From the NCBI GenBank assembly GCA_001972305.1, contig BDDD01000127.1, forward strand, positions 449,778 to 513,777: 64,000 nucleotides of DNA, in the 5' to 3' direction. Below are positions 10,415-21,864 of the stretch, one piece after another. The DNA is from Cephalotus follicularis. Its lineage: Eukaryota; Streptophyta; Magnoliopsida; Oxalidales; Cephalotaceae. How positions within the stretch are numbered: position 1 is the stretch's first letter; every line of letters begins with the position of its first letter. The position numbers and the translations under genes were made by a program. The notes beneath the pieces were generated by a model. It saw only the letters and a list, made by a program, of their open reading frames with translations, did no database searches and was not told where the DNA came from.

Positions 10415-11380
10415 CTGATGAGTCCTAACTGCAAAGACTCGGCCTCACACGTTGCGCTGCCCAGCATTCGCACCAGTACCCTTTCTTTCCTTAGCACGAG
10501 GATCCTGACAATCCTTTGCGAAGTGTCCCATCTGTCCACATACAAAACAGGCTCCACTGACTTTATAACAGGTACCGACTGGATGATACCTACCACAAGC
10601 ATCACATCTTGCAATCTGAACATCGGGGTTACCCCCATCAGCTCCCTGTGCATTCTTCTCATCGTTTCCTTGCTGACGCTGTTGATTACCATCTCTATTC
10701 TGCTTGTGATCTTTATTACGTTGTTTACCTCCTCTGCCCCTCTTGCACGAACTGCCTTGACCCTTGTTCTGCTGTCCAGAACCTTGTTCATTCCTATTCC
10801 GCTTTTTATCCCCTTCCTGTCATGCTGCCTGGAAGTCCAATCTCTCCAATTCAATGTTTTTCACAGCATTAGCAACTTCAGCTACATCCGCAAACTTAGA
10901 GTTTATCAGCTTCCCCCTAAATTGGTAATGCAGCTTCCACTTGAACTTTTCTGCTTTCTATGATGCTGACCCCACCGCGGATCCAGGAAACCCAGCCAAT
11001 CTAGTGAAACGAGCCAAGAACTCCGAAGCTATTTCTCAATCATTCTGCCTGGTGTTAACGAATTCCCTAGCATAGGCCTTCTTATCAGCAGTGGGGAAAT
11101 ACTGCTGATAGAAGACTTCCCGGAACTCAGACCATAACAGAGCATCAGCATAACCTCCACCCTTAGCCAAATTCAAAGTATTCCACCACTTCTGGGCATC
11201 TCCTTCGAGTTTGTAAGCCGCCAACCTTACCTTCTGTTGATCATCACACCTCAGAACATTAAATATCTTCTCCATGTGTTCTACCCAGTGTTCAGCTTCC
11301 ACAGGAGTCATAGCTGAACTGAAAGACTACGACCTCTGTTTCTGAAACCGCTCAAGCCAAACATGAGTAGGTGTGCATGT
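10415..11380 (-). pseudogene. Chromovirus gag
   Basis: Capsid/nucleocapsid polyprotein. The capsid block is seen at 11036-11311 (VEAEHWVEHMEKIFNVL, KLEGDAQKWW, YFPTADKKAYAREFVNTRQ). The nucleocapsid carries a canonical CCHC knuckle CFVCGQMGHFAKDC at about 10510-10552, preceded by a partial CDACGRYHPVGTC motif. In-frame stops include TAG near 11320 (a Q in the related element), TGA at 11036-11038 and TGA near 10460 (R in the relative), all explicable as C to T changes. An unrelated-looking frame across 10408-10854 on the same strand is not the coding frame. Confidence 0.85.
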
Positions 11381-11736
11381 CTATCCCCAGTTTCCATATC
11401 CCTCTGAACCTCTGCCGGAGCATTCTCCTCAGCAACTTGTTCCTGATTCTGTTATTGCATTACACGATTCACCTCCCGAGAAACTTCCTGACGAACCAAC
11501 TCTTCCACAGAAGGCTCGTTTTTGTCTTCATTTCAAGCCCCAGCTGCTGCAGTTCTCTGAGGAGTGTTTCTTGTGCGTACCATCTACGAAGGAAACTGAA
11601 ACACGAGATATCAAACCGAAACACAAAAATCAAAATGGAAAACATATCAGAAAGGCCAAATCATAACAGTCCTAACCCAAGTCTACCCAATCTCACAGGT
11701 CAAACCTAGTTAAGCCTTCTAAGGAACAAAACTTAT

Positions 11737-11748
11737 TCTCTGATACCA
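11737..11748 (-). other. Primer-binding site (tRNA iMet)
   Basis: Minus strand reads TGGTATCAGAGA, 5 bases from the LTR end at 11754, complementary to the 3' end of initiator Met tRNA. It fixes element orientation and the LTR boundary. Confidence 0.9.
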
Positions 11749-11753
11749 TAAAC

Positions 11754-12438
11754 TGTAACACCCCCGAGCTGTGGGAGTCGCCATAGGTGCAAAATACAGA
11801 ATCTTAACATAACTTAACATACTAGAAAAGTTCATCTTTATTAAAAACGTGATGGTTTAAAGCATATCCAAAACATATTGAAACTGATCATAAACTGAAA
11901 CTTATTCATAATCCAAAAGTCATAGCTGAAATTAACATATTGTTTATTATACGGGTCTCACTACGACCACATAAACACAAAGGGATCAGCTCCTAGATGA
12001 TCCTCAGACATATGGGAGTCACTCTCATCACACATTACCACTTTGATCCTGATAACCAAAAGCATGGAAACAAAAACGCGGCTGAGAAAACATAAGTACG
12101 GAAATAGAATATAAAAAAGTAAACGATATTTTAAAGAAAGAAGATTTCAAAAGTACTTTAAAGCAGATATCTTAAACAATAAAATAATTAAAAACATACT
12201 TTGTAAATGCCCACGGCAAAACATATAAACCAAGTTCATAACTTTGAAACATAAAGCATACCTTTCCAAAACATAGGTTCCATAACTGAGCACCAAATCC
12301 CATAACATATCAGAAACACATAGCAGCAAGGGGTTCGCGACACCCACATTGCCAAATTGAATTGCAGTGTATGGCACTACACATACAATTCCCATATACC
12401 AAAACATATCCCAAAACATATAACTAGGATCGATCCAT
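11754..12438 (-). repeat. 5' LTR of minus-strand chromovirus, truncated
   Basis: Near copy of 3973-4650 (the LTR 3' portion) with scattered substitutions and a short duplication of 'cccaaaacatat'. Similarity to the other LTR stops abruptly near 12438; about two thirds of the LTR, including the promoter-proximal part, is missing and replaced by an unrelated LTR fragment. Confidence 0.85.
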
Positions 12439-15400
12439 ACCCCCTATAAATCGGGCATATAATATCCGTTCATCGGACTATACCCCCTGTAACTGAAAAC
12501 ACAATTTATAAAATAGGCTCAGCCCTCAGCTAACCACACTGTCATAGGATGAAACCAATAAATATACAATACACATGTGGAAATAATCATTCTGATACCT
12601 CAATAGATGAACCCATCCATATCCATACATCAACACACATATATATCGTAAGCACTGTCCCAGGCCGGCATGTCAATAGCTGAAATAAAATATGTCTCTA
12701 ATATATCAATTGATCATTTACATTGACTACCTTTGTACAACGATAGGTCAGAGGAGATATTAATCCTTACTCACCGGTTTAACCTGGCTGGTCACTATTG
12801 CACACTACCTGGACCTGAACCTGACCCATTCCATGACAATGAAATGGGTCAGCAGCCTATGGCTATGTACAATATACATATGCAGTGAAATGTGCAGAGT
12901 GAAGCAGGTATGTATATATACATATATCTGTGTGTTGTGAGGATGCATGATAAACAGGAATGTCAAATGATATTAACATAACTCATCAATGTTTAGCAGC
13001 TCATAATTATAGCTATGTCATTCCATACCCTAAGGCATTCGACTAGGAATCTAGAGGTTGACTACATATATATACTGTCCTATACCAGTGCATATAAGTC
13101 GTTAACCGTCCTATATTCTCAATTGAATCTTAACAGTTTAGTCTAAGACAATATTAGGGTTGTCTTCAGCCGCCTCTGCCATAGAGAAAGAATACAGATG
13201 CTCCAACTCTTCTTAGATTCAATACAGGCTCTTTCAGCCTTAACTGCATCATTTCAACAAGCCACTGATGTTCCAATTCATCTAGGAACACATACAGGCT
13301 CTTATTGGCCTTCTCTGCTCAAGAAGGTATGAGTAGATCGAGGACTTTAAACATTCTATTTATTCCTAAGGACATTAAACCTCTGTTCTATTGAGGACAT
13401 TTCACCTTCTATATTCTATTCAGGACATTTAACCTTCTATATTCTATTAAGGACATTTAAACTCTTAAGGCATGAGCAAGCAGAGGACATTTAACTATCT
13501 ACGCTCTACTCAGTAGGTATAAGTAAGTAGTGGACATTGAACCATCTATTCTCTACTATACCTCTGAAAATAAGAGCAGGATAGGACTTTCAACCTTCTA
13601 TGCACTACCCTATCAGTATGAGTAGGCAGAGGACTTTTAACCTTCTATGCTCTACTATACCATCCTCAAATAAGAGCAGGCACAGGACTTTCAACCTTCT
13701 ATGAACTACCCTATCAGTACGAGTAGGCAGAGAACTTTTAACCTTCTATGCTCTACTATACCATCCTAAAATAAGAGTAGGCAGAGGACTTTCAACCTTC
13801 TATGCACTACCCTATCAGTATGAGTAGGCAGAAGACTTTTAACCTTCTATGCTCTACTATACCATCCTAAAATAGGAGCACACAGAGGACTTTCAACCTT
13901 CTATGCACTACCCTATCAGTATGAATAGGTAGAGGACTTTTAACCTTCTATGAAATAGTAGGACGTTTAACCTTCTATGATATTCTTGGTCATTTGACCT
14001 TCTATGATATTCTAAGTCGTTTAACCTAGCCTTAAAGGCTTCCTAGTCTAGTATAGACTATGAGCTTGAAGCTCTGACCGTCAGCATGAGGTATATCTCT
14101 AGTGCAAGGTCTATTCTACAGTCAATGGCAAAGGTCTGCTCGGCAACCTTGAACGCTAGTCTACTCTTAGAGTTGTCTGGAATTGAGACCCATGTAAAAC
14201 GATTGATTTAGCTGATAAAGGGGATTTAGGCATCGATGCCATGTCTCTAGGCGTCAACTCTTAGCGATGTTCTACAATATTGTTCTAAAATGTTATGCGT
14301 TGATGCGTTTGCTCATTTATCTTTACACGTTTCCAGATTCTATGTTCATTTTAATGCATTATGCTACAATGTAGTATTGCGCGTCGACGTGCTATTTGCA
14401 TGTCAATATTGCGAGTTCACGTGTTGCGCTTATTAGCGCACAGAAACACAAGGAAACTCACATCACATCAACTGATTCAACCACAAGGCGTCAACTAGTA
14501 GCCTTGGCGTTGACAGCTAGTCTTAGCCATTGACTGGTTTCATTAAGTGTCGACAGAACACTCTTAAAGCGTTATTCGTCTTTACACTCGCATTAATGTG
14601 TCACACCACGAAGTTAGTTGTACGTCAACGTGCTAGATGCACGTCAATATTGTGCGTTTACGCGTCGTACTTTTCAGGGCACAAAAACGCAAGGATACAC
14701 ATATCGTGTCGACTGGTCACCCTTAAGGCGTCAATAGAGTGACACAAAGAGTCGACGCTTTTAGCCAAAGCTTCGATGGTTGTACGATGCAGTGGAGTGC
14801 GATGTAGTGGAGTTCCACAATAGCATCAAGAACCCAGGAGAAACCCATTTCAATCCCTCAAAATTAACTTCAAAGCATATGTGTAATTGTACCTGGAATT
14901 ACAACAACTTACGAATTGGAAGGACTTGTTGCAGCGGTGCCATCAACTGTTACTTCCTCTTACTCTAGCAAGTTTCAGTATGCAGGGAGAAGAATTGAAG
15001 TTGACAGAGAGAGGAAGGGTAGCACAAGTGATGAGAATTTCATGTCTCACTCTCGCTATAATCGGTTGCCAATGATGGCGAACGACAGCTTGCAAGCGTG
15101 GCATCTCTCTCTTTCTCTCTCCTTTCACCTGGCATCGCGCAAAATGCGCCTGCCATAAAAACACCCCAGTATCTCGCTCTCTCTTTTTCTCTTTCCTCTT
15201 ATTCTTTTTCTTTCTTCTTTATCCTTCTCTTATTCTTTCTTCCCCGTCTCCTCTTCTTTTCTCCTCGAGCGCTTCGAATTCTAACAGAGAATATGCTGGC
15301 TTGGCTTCTTCCCGGCCACAATAAAGCCCGGGTCCCATTACTGCGCATCTTGACATCAATTATTTGAACCGCCCACTAATTAAACATGATATTTAATGCA

Positions 15401-15589
15401 ATATTGGGCCTCTACGGTGCACATTAAAAATTGGATTTATTAGCCATTTGGGCCTTATAATCGTGGGCTTCAATACTCAATAGCTTTTATTGCTTCAGGC
15501 CTCTATTGGGATTTATTACAGTAATACACCGTGGCAAATATTACAATACTTATTTATACAATTATTGTTATAAAATTCAAGGCATTACA
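12439..15589 (-). repeat. Large gypsy-type LTR fragment with tandem repeats
   Basis: In minus orientation it starts TGTAATGCCTTGAATTTT at 15589 and is lost at 12439, where it meets the truncated chromovirus LTR. It shares organisation with 55536-57047 ('gtgaggatgcatg' block, internal tandem repeats) and with 57048-59548. Internal parts: 101-bp repeats at about 13360-14020, and GTCGAC/TTGACG-type motifs at 14380-14770. Several small open frames exist but none resembles a known protein. Confidence 0.65.
13360..14020. repeat. Tandem repeats, about 101-bp period
   Basis: The phrase 'ccctatcagta(t/c)gagtaggcaga' recurs at about 13610, 13711, 13812 and 13913, and 'gaggactttnaaccttctatg' recurs about every 50 bp, so the 101-bp unit is itself a dimer. 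Edges decay into shorter, less regular copies on both sides. Confidence 0.85.
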
Positions 15590-17133
15590 TTAAAGGCAGC
15601 CCATGCCCTTGTAAGATAATTCCATACTTAGTGTAAGATAAGCCCATACTCTGGTAAGAAGACCCATGCTTCTTGTAAGAGGTGTAATAGTTAGAGAGTA
15701 AAACACTCCAAAGCATGTGACTAATTCAAATTCAAATGGTGGGATTTCTTTTTCATGAGATGGGGCAACTAAATTATGCCTTAAATAAGGCACAATTTGG
15801 CCAAGAAAGGCTAGGGCATTACATGCCTTATGCCGCCCCAAATCCCTCTCTCTCACAAGGTAACTTGTTCAACACTCAACCTTTTGACAGAATACTTTAT
15901 TATGGTGTTGCATGGACTTTTTGACACATGTGCAGCAAATAAAATATCCTCATGAAAATAACATCTCCAAGATGTTATCCTCTCACTAAAAGACATGTCA
16001 CCCGACTAGTCAACCTGTTCCAATATCTGGTGTAACCCTAGAACCCGATTAGTTCCTTGTACGATGATAAGTTTCCCAGAACATCCCATATTCTGGTATG
16101 ACCATTCTAATAGTCACCCCACTATCAAAATAGCCACGGTATGATCCAATCATCCCCAGATCCGTTGTAAACCGGTGCTCTTACCTAGTATGGATTTGCA
16201 TGCAGTGTATCCCTCGTCATACTTGCCTCCGACCATGCACTAGGGTTTGGATAAATGTCAACCCTAGGTATTTCGTGATAACTATAAATCTATGAACGCA
16301 CTATGACTATCGACAGACCATCATGGAAACCCTGTTTTTGGTCTACCTACACTTGGCCAAGATTTTAAGCCTACAACAGACATAGATATTATAGAGCCAT
16401 TCACCCTCATTACGGGTGTGAAGATCTCATGTTGCTCCAACTCGCTCATACACCAATGTAGCTCCCCCAAGACCCAAAGAAAACCATTTTGTTGGGTCGT
16501 GGTTAGACCCAGGGAAGGCGAAATTCAAAGTCAAGGAGTTACTACATGATCTATTCCAGCCGCTCAAGTCTGAGGAACATCGCAGGTCACGAATGGCCTA
16601 CTAGCCTCCGACGGCTATACACTACCGAGACAAATAGGAATCCTATTGACATAGGTAATGACCATCAAAATAGGTTTCCTATGGTGGGTCAGTTCAGTGT
16701 AACATGCCTCTTGGCATGCACCCTGTATCAGCTTTAGGGTTATACCCAAGTGGCAATGAGATACTCCACCCTCCACCTAAACACCGGGAGCAAGTATAAT
16801 ACGGAAAATCTTAGCAGTTCATCAATTTCCCTAAGAAAGTGAACCTACGACATGGAACGTTTAGTCTAAAGGGAGTAAGGATCTCATTCTCATAACCTCA
16901 CAGGCATGAGATCCAACCCCTCGAATGACGGGGCGCTATATGTATATTCAGCTAATATGGTAATTACGCTGATCCATAGTTATGGTTTGGAATGCATACA
17001 TATAGCAAGAGTGCCATTTTTGCGGATATGCAGATAGAACATAAATGGAATCAAGATTGTATCAACTAGGAATACTACATATAAATGTGTGCAGCCAACC
17101 CTTTTGGCCTACAGGGACACCCCTAATCTAACA
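15590..17133 (-). repeat. R3 repeat: 5' portion of copia-type LTR
   Basis: On the minus strand it starts TGTTAGATTAGGGGTGTCCCTG at 17133 and is homologous along most of its length to 20556-21830 (plus) and to the split copy 45481-45856/51004-51865. It carries the shared phrases 'ttggatctca...gagatccttactcc', 'taggaaacct' and 'attagaatggtc(g/a)taccag'. It is cut off at 15589-15590 by the gypsy LTR fragment. No protein coding is supported. Confidence 0.6.
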
Positions 17134-17359
17134 GTTATATGATCAAAATTAAACAACAAAAAATGATCACCACATCCCATTTATTACAACCATGGCATTA
17201 AACTCAATTTTCAAACAACTTTGAACAATAAATTTTGCCATAGTTTCCATGTAACCATAGCATCCAAGTCAACCCAAAACAACCATGAAAACTCAATAAA
17301 TACAAGCCAGTAAGATCACTAAAAGAACTTGGAAGCATCAATTAAGCTATGGTACCATT
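17134..17359 (-). other. Short leader with degenerate primer site
   Basis: A sequence of 226 bp lies between an LTR 3' end (CCAATTCCAACA at 17360) and an LTR 5' start (TGTTAG at 17133) on the minus strand. It begins AATGGTACCATAGC, a degraded TGGTATCAGAGC primer site. This makes 15590-18330 an LTR-leader-LTR remnant with almost no internal region. Confidence 0.5.
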
Positions 17360-18330
17360 TGTTGGAATTGGAAATTCATAGAAACCCTAAGATGTAAAAT
17401 CGGCTAGCATGCAAATTAGGTTTCAAAAATTTTCTAAACAAAACCAATCATTCTCCAAGGATCATTGACACTTAGATAAGTTATTTATAAGGCTTAGAAT
17501 CAAATTCTAATAATAGATGAAAAGATGAACTCACTTGGTGGAGCCGCTCCTTCCTTCAATTTCCTTTGGGTTCCAAGTTAGCTTCCAAGTATAGGAAGTC
17601 CTCTAAAGCTATCCACACCAAGAGATCTCATTTATTTCTCCTTTCTCCAAGACTTAGGATGGAAGAGGAACTCTTTGCCTCTTCTTCTAAGGGTCAGTCA
17701 AAGTTTCTAGGAGTGTGTTTTTCTTGTCCTCCAATTTTAACTTATGCTAGTAAGTATATAAAATTAGATGATAAGACCAAGTCAAATATCTCATACTCAC
17801 TTACCCATCAAGTATTGACTTGTAAAAGGCCTTGAGATACTCTTGCCCAAAATTTTGAAGCATTAATTCATCCCATGAATTAATCTATTTGCCTCACACT
17901 CATTATAGGAGATCAACACTTGTATTGTGTGTGACTCTTTAGGTTCATTATTACGCTGGCTGAAGAATTAAATTGCGATTCCTCCAATCAATCAATTAAA
18001 CATCTTTCATCACATGAAAACATTATAATTGACATTCATAATTAAAACTCTTTTAATTATTTATCATTCGAGATAGGTTATCAAGTTATCTCGGGCATTC
18101 TACTGATCAGCATCCACATCTAGCAATGCATACTTACCCCCATGTAACATGAATTTTCTATGAACCATAAAATGCAGTTTCGTGCATGTTTAATGCTTCC
18201 ATAATCAATGCTATAATTAAACCTAGGGTATGAATTACGTCAAACCCGAATAGCTTAAATTATCGGTACCATGATATAATTTCATTGGCCCTTTCACATT
18301 AGAGATGCCCCTCTCACATAAACCAGCGAT
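17360..18330 (-). repeat. R3 repeat: 3' portion of copia-type LTR (module C)
   Basis: On the minus strand this runs from about 18330 and ends TTCCAACA at 17360. Homologous to 53114-53900 on the plus strand: both share 'gctagatgt(g/c)gatgct', 'cagcgtaataatgaacct' and 'aatacaagtgttgatctcc'. The upper boundary is not defined by any sequence signal. Confidence 0.55.
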
Positions 18331-19049
18331 ATCTGAACACTTCCTGCATATCACCGGTCTTACCCTGGCCAGGGATTTCTGCCAATGACCAATCAATATG
18401 AGAATATGTCCCTTTTACTAAGAGTGATGGATCCAATCTTTCTCACTCACCTATCTCTACCATAAACCTGTCATACCCAACCAATACCTGTATACTCCCC
18501 ATGGTTAGGGGACATATGTAAGAATTGTCAAAGTATAAACCCCAAACCCACCACAGGATACAAGTGGTGGCTCATGTCTAAGGACCACTGTTGCACTACT
18601 GCCATCAGGAATGTCCGTTTGACGTACAGTAAAAATACCATACATGCATTCCTTCTTATGAGTCAACTTCAGTGAACTCATTCACCCACGTGTATTACCC
18701 TTGTCTCCATAAGATTACTTATGAGATCAATCACCCTCCACACGAGCTGGTATACTACGTGCTGGTCTTATTGGATTTAGCATGCCCTGAGTATTTAATC
18801 CTACGACTAGGAAGATTTAAGAATAAACCTTACCGAGGTTCCAATTCTCGCTTCTTGATCGCATCCAGAATTTGGTTCATCTAGCTTTAATCTTAGGACA
18901 TTCAAATATTAATGCCCACATTAATACATTATATGAACTCAAATCCATTGATAACATAGTATACATTTCATTGAATATTATTAAAGATAAGTTTACATAT
19001 TACAAGACATGGCAATTGCTTGCAGGTCTTATCTCTAACAGTATCTATT
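18331..19049. other. Unassigned, repeat-like, non-coding
   Basis: No gene is supported. The sequence resembles the surrounding copia-type LTR material in composition and ends 'ttgcaggtcttatctctaaca' just before the next LTR, which looks like an LTR 3' end, but I cannot fix its family. Small plus-strand open frames (18672-18884, 18872-19066) have no recognisable features. Confidence 0.4.
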
Positions 19050-19089
19050 TGTTGAGAGAGCATTAAAGACGGGTTTATGTGAAGGAAGA

Positions 19090-19400
19090 CCAAGCAGCGG
19101 AGGTCAGACCTCATAGTCAGACAACGCGATAGAAGTCAGACCACAAAGGTCGTTAGAAGACCTCAGAGGTCGTTAGCAGACCTTAGGGGTCATTGGCAGA
19201 CCTCAAGGGCAGAGCGCAGACCTCGGGGGTTAATGGCAGACCTCAAACGCAGAGGGCAGACCTCAAAGGGAAGAGGTTGGACCTCATACCTCAGAGCTTC
19301 AAGAAAGACCTCGGTGGTAGAGGTTGGAGCTCAGACTTCTTTTGGCAGCGCTAAAAGCTCGATGCACGAAGTCAGACTTCAGAACTCTTTTGCATACCTC
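19090..19400. repeat. GCAGACCTCAGNGGTC repeat array
   Basis: Degenerate units of about 18-25 bp built on 'gcagacctcaggggtcattg' and the near-palindrome GAGGTCAGACCTC. The homologous array in copy 2 is at 51900-52215. It lies upstream of the TATA-like box. Confidence 0.8.
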
Positions 19401-19478
19401 CTTAATTAGAGGGATCAAAGTCTGTAAGCTTAAGGGACAGTTTATGTTGCGATGTTTAATGATGAGTCATTAGCCGTA

Positions 19479-19490
19479 TTATATATAAGG
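19479..19490 (+). promoter_or_regulatory. Putative LTR TATA box
   Basis: TTATATATAAGG, followed within about 70 bp by the region conserved between LTR copies; the same sequence is present at 52313-52325 in copy 2. The position between the U3 array and R/U5 fits an LTR core promoter. Inferred from sequence only. Confidence 0.55.
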
Positions 19491-20280
19491 CTAAAAAGTA
19501 TTTTCCTTGACTTATCAAATCGAGTCTTATCTAAGATATCGTATTGAACACACTTTGGAACAACTCTCGATACGAACGAGTTTCGAACCTATCCAAAAAG
19601 CTCTCTCTTTTCTCTTCGCCTTTAATCTCTTCGATTCATCTTCTTTCATCGGAGGACTTTGACAGAGCTTGGAGCTCTTGCGAAGACAAGAACAAACATA
19701 TCATCTCTCACCCTTCAAACTTCATTATAGGTGGAGATAGTTTCTACACTGGATTCTATCTTTACTGGTGTTGATGACTATATTAGGTTTAAAAAGTTTT
19801 AGCATTCAACCCTTCACAAAAGTTACTGGCCGTGGTTTGGGTAGCAAGATTAGTGAAGACACAAGGTTTGTTTTAAAGCTTGAGGGATCACACAATAAGC
19901 TTGGATTTAAAGCTTTGAGAATACACAAAAGTGGAGTAGCAAAGAATTAGTTATTAAATTCTTACATCCTTCTTTATGGCTTTTGTGTTGATGTTTGGGT
20001 TTCGGGTTGGTGAATTGATGTTGGGGTTTTTGTGTGTAACCCTAATACCAATTTAAGGAGTGACCTATGCTAGGGTTTGCAAAACCCCAAGCTCCAGCCG
20101 AAACCCCTATGATTGGGATGTTGTTTGGTTTGATTGAAACCCTACTTATTGATCCTTGGGCACAATGGGATAATTGGGGCAAGGGATTTCAGGATTCCAA
20201 ATTTTAAAGAAAACAAATTTTTTTGTTTTTCACCTGAACACTAAGTGTCCCACAGTGCGTAGAGTCGCCCTCCCAACAAG

Positions 20281-20293
20281 TGGTATTAGAGCC
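20281..20293 (+). other. Degenerate primer-binding site
   Basis: TGGTATTAGAGCC two bases after the LTR end, one change (C to T) from the initiator-Met-tRNA primer site TGGTATCAGAGCC. Confidence 0.8.
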
Positions 20294-20555
20294 TATAATT
20301 AGACTCCATTGGACCACAATTTAGTGTCTAGTGCCTTGCCTCAAAGTCATTAAAAATTAAATTGCAACTTGTTAATTTAATTAAGTATATAGAGGATATA
20401 TTTTTTTGATTTCTTGTGCGTGTTGGTAGGCTTGGGACTCGACATAGCTTTTTGGTTTCTTTTATGGATGTTATTTATATTCTTTATTACAATGGTGATC
20501 ATTTGGTTTGTAATAAGGCTGCCTGCATGCGCCATTGGATTTTCTTGTCTATTAT
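20294..20555 (+). other. Untranslated leader of copia-type element
   Basis: Homologous to 23120-23450: both contain 'ggtaggcttggga(c/a)tcg', 'tttcttatgtggatg' or a close variant, and 'gtaataaggctgcctgcatgcgcc'. No coding sequence follows, because another LTR begins at 20556. Confidence 0.65.
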
Positions 20556-21864
20556 TGTTAGGTTAGGGGTGTCCCTGTATGCCACGATATGGTTCGTTGG
20601 TTGTATATATACACTATTGATTTATGCAATTATGAATTCCATTCATATCATATGTACATATTTCTAATATTGGCAAGGCTATGTGACTCATCCCAACCAA
20701 CCAAAAGGAACAGAATAATTATTCAGAATTAACTATATGCCATCTAGTGCCCTGTCACATCAAAAGGGTTGGATCTCGTGCCAGGGAGGCTATGAGAATG
20801 AGATCCTTACTCCCTGTGACAAACTGTTCCAAGTCAAAGGTTCACTTCTTTGGGCCATTGATGAACTGCAAAGATTTGTCACGTTATGCTTTCTCCTGGG
20901 ATTAACATAGGGGCGATGCTTATATGGCAGCCATTTGGGTTTATCCTTAAAGCTAGTATGAGGTGAAAGATGAGATCATGACACTGAACAGACCCACCAA
21001 TAGGAAACCTATTTGGGTAGTCAATACCCAATGTCAATAGGATTCCTATGGTCTGGTAGTGTATACTCTATGGTGACTAGTAGGTATATAGCCTGCGTTG
21101 TCTCCTTTGACCTGAGCGGCTGGCATGCATTGTGTAGTGACTGCTTGACTTTGATTTTCATCTTCCCCAGCACTAGCCATATGCTGACAAAAGGGTTGCC
21201 TAAAGGTCTTATGATAGCTACATTGTGATGTATAGGTGAGTGCGTAATAAGGGATCGTCACACCCTGGATGAGGGTGACCGGCTCTATTTATCTATGTAC
21301 GTGTAGACTTAAAAGTCCTGATCAGGCATTTGTGGACTGAGAATGAGAGGTTTCCATGGTAGGTCTACCGATAGTCTCATTGCGATCATAGATTCATTGT
21401 TATTGTAGCAATACTAGGGGTGACATTCATCCAAACCCTAGGCTATGATCGAAGCCAAATATGACGATGAAAACATGACACATATGTCGATGACTGGATA
21501 AAGCGTCTGGCTATTCAGACCATGATAGATAGACATGGTAATACACGGATCCGGGGGGTGACAGATACTCACACCGGGGATGTTTTGATAGTCGGTGACT
21601 ATTAGAATGGTCGTACCAGAAATCGGGATGTTCTGGGAATTTATCATCATACCGAAGAACGACAGGCTTTCGGGTCCTACCTGGCTTTGAATAGGTTGAT
21701 ATGTGGTGGGACACATGTCATTTAGTGAAAGGACAGCATGAGGGAAGATGTTGCTTTGCTAGTGAGTATTTCGTTTGCCAGATATAGATCCATGCAATGC
21801 CACGATGAAATATTCCAAGAAGAGGGTTTGAAAATAAAATAGATTGTCTCATCTTTGTCTTAGG

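Larger units (their letters stand above)
3973..12438 (-). mobile_element. Tekay/Del-like chromovirus, minus strand, decayed
   Basis: Ty3/gypsy element read right to left. 5' LTR (truncated) 11754-12438; primer-binding site 11737-11748; gag 10415-11380; protease 9906-10414; RT/RNase H 7572-8809; integrase with chromodomain-like tail 6099-7571; polypurine tract 6025-6045; 3' LTR 3973-6024. Domain order PR-RT-RH-IN with a C-terminal chromodomain assigns it to chromoviruses. Coding capacity is destroyed by several in-frame stops, frameshifts and a foreign LTR piece at the PR/RT junction. The 3' LTR starts exactly at the Athila gag ATG; the opposite flank is lost, so no target-site duplication can be checked. 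Confidence 0.85.
19050..20278 (+). repeat. Copia-type LTR (family R4), copy 1
   Basis: Starts TGTTGAGAGAGCATTAAAGAC and ends CCCTCCCAACA, 1229 bp, followed two bases later by a primer-binding site. A second copy lies at 51866-53113. U3 carries an array of GAGGTC-N-GACCTC-type motifs, a TATA-like box follows at 19479-19490, and the R/U5 half resembles that of the LTR at 20556-23104 ('ttcatnataggtggagata', then Asn-rich CCC-TAA phrases). Confidence 0.8.

Noticed and set aside
10408-10854. 148-codon minus-strand frame
   Set aside because: Out of frame with the CCHC knuckle that reads in another frame over the same bases.
10418-10963. 181-codon plus-strand frame, hydrophobic
   Set aside because: It is the antisense of the chromovirus gag nucleocapsid region, which has a clear zinc knuckle on the other strand.
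15590-15856. 88-codon minus-strand frame near 'gccttaaataaggc' palindrome
   Set aside because: No recognisable motif, lies at a junction of two repeats; the palindrome is short and isolated.
17566-17835. 89-codon plus-strand frame
   Set aside because: Antisense to R3 module C; its homologue at 53114-53900 does not keep the frame in an obvious way.
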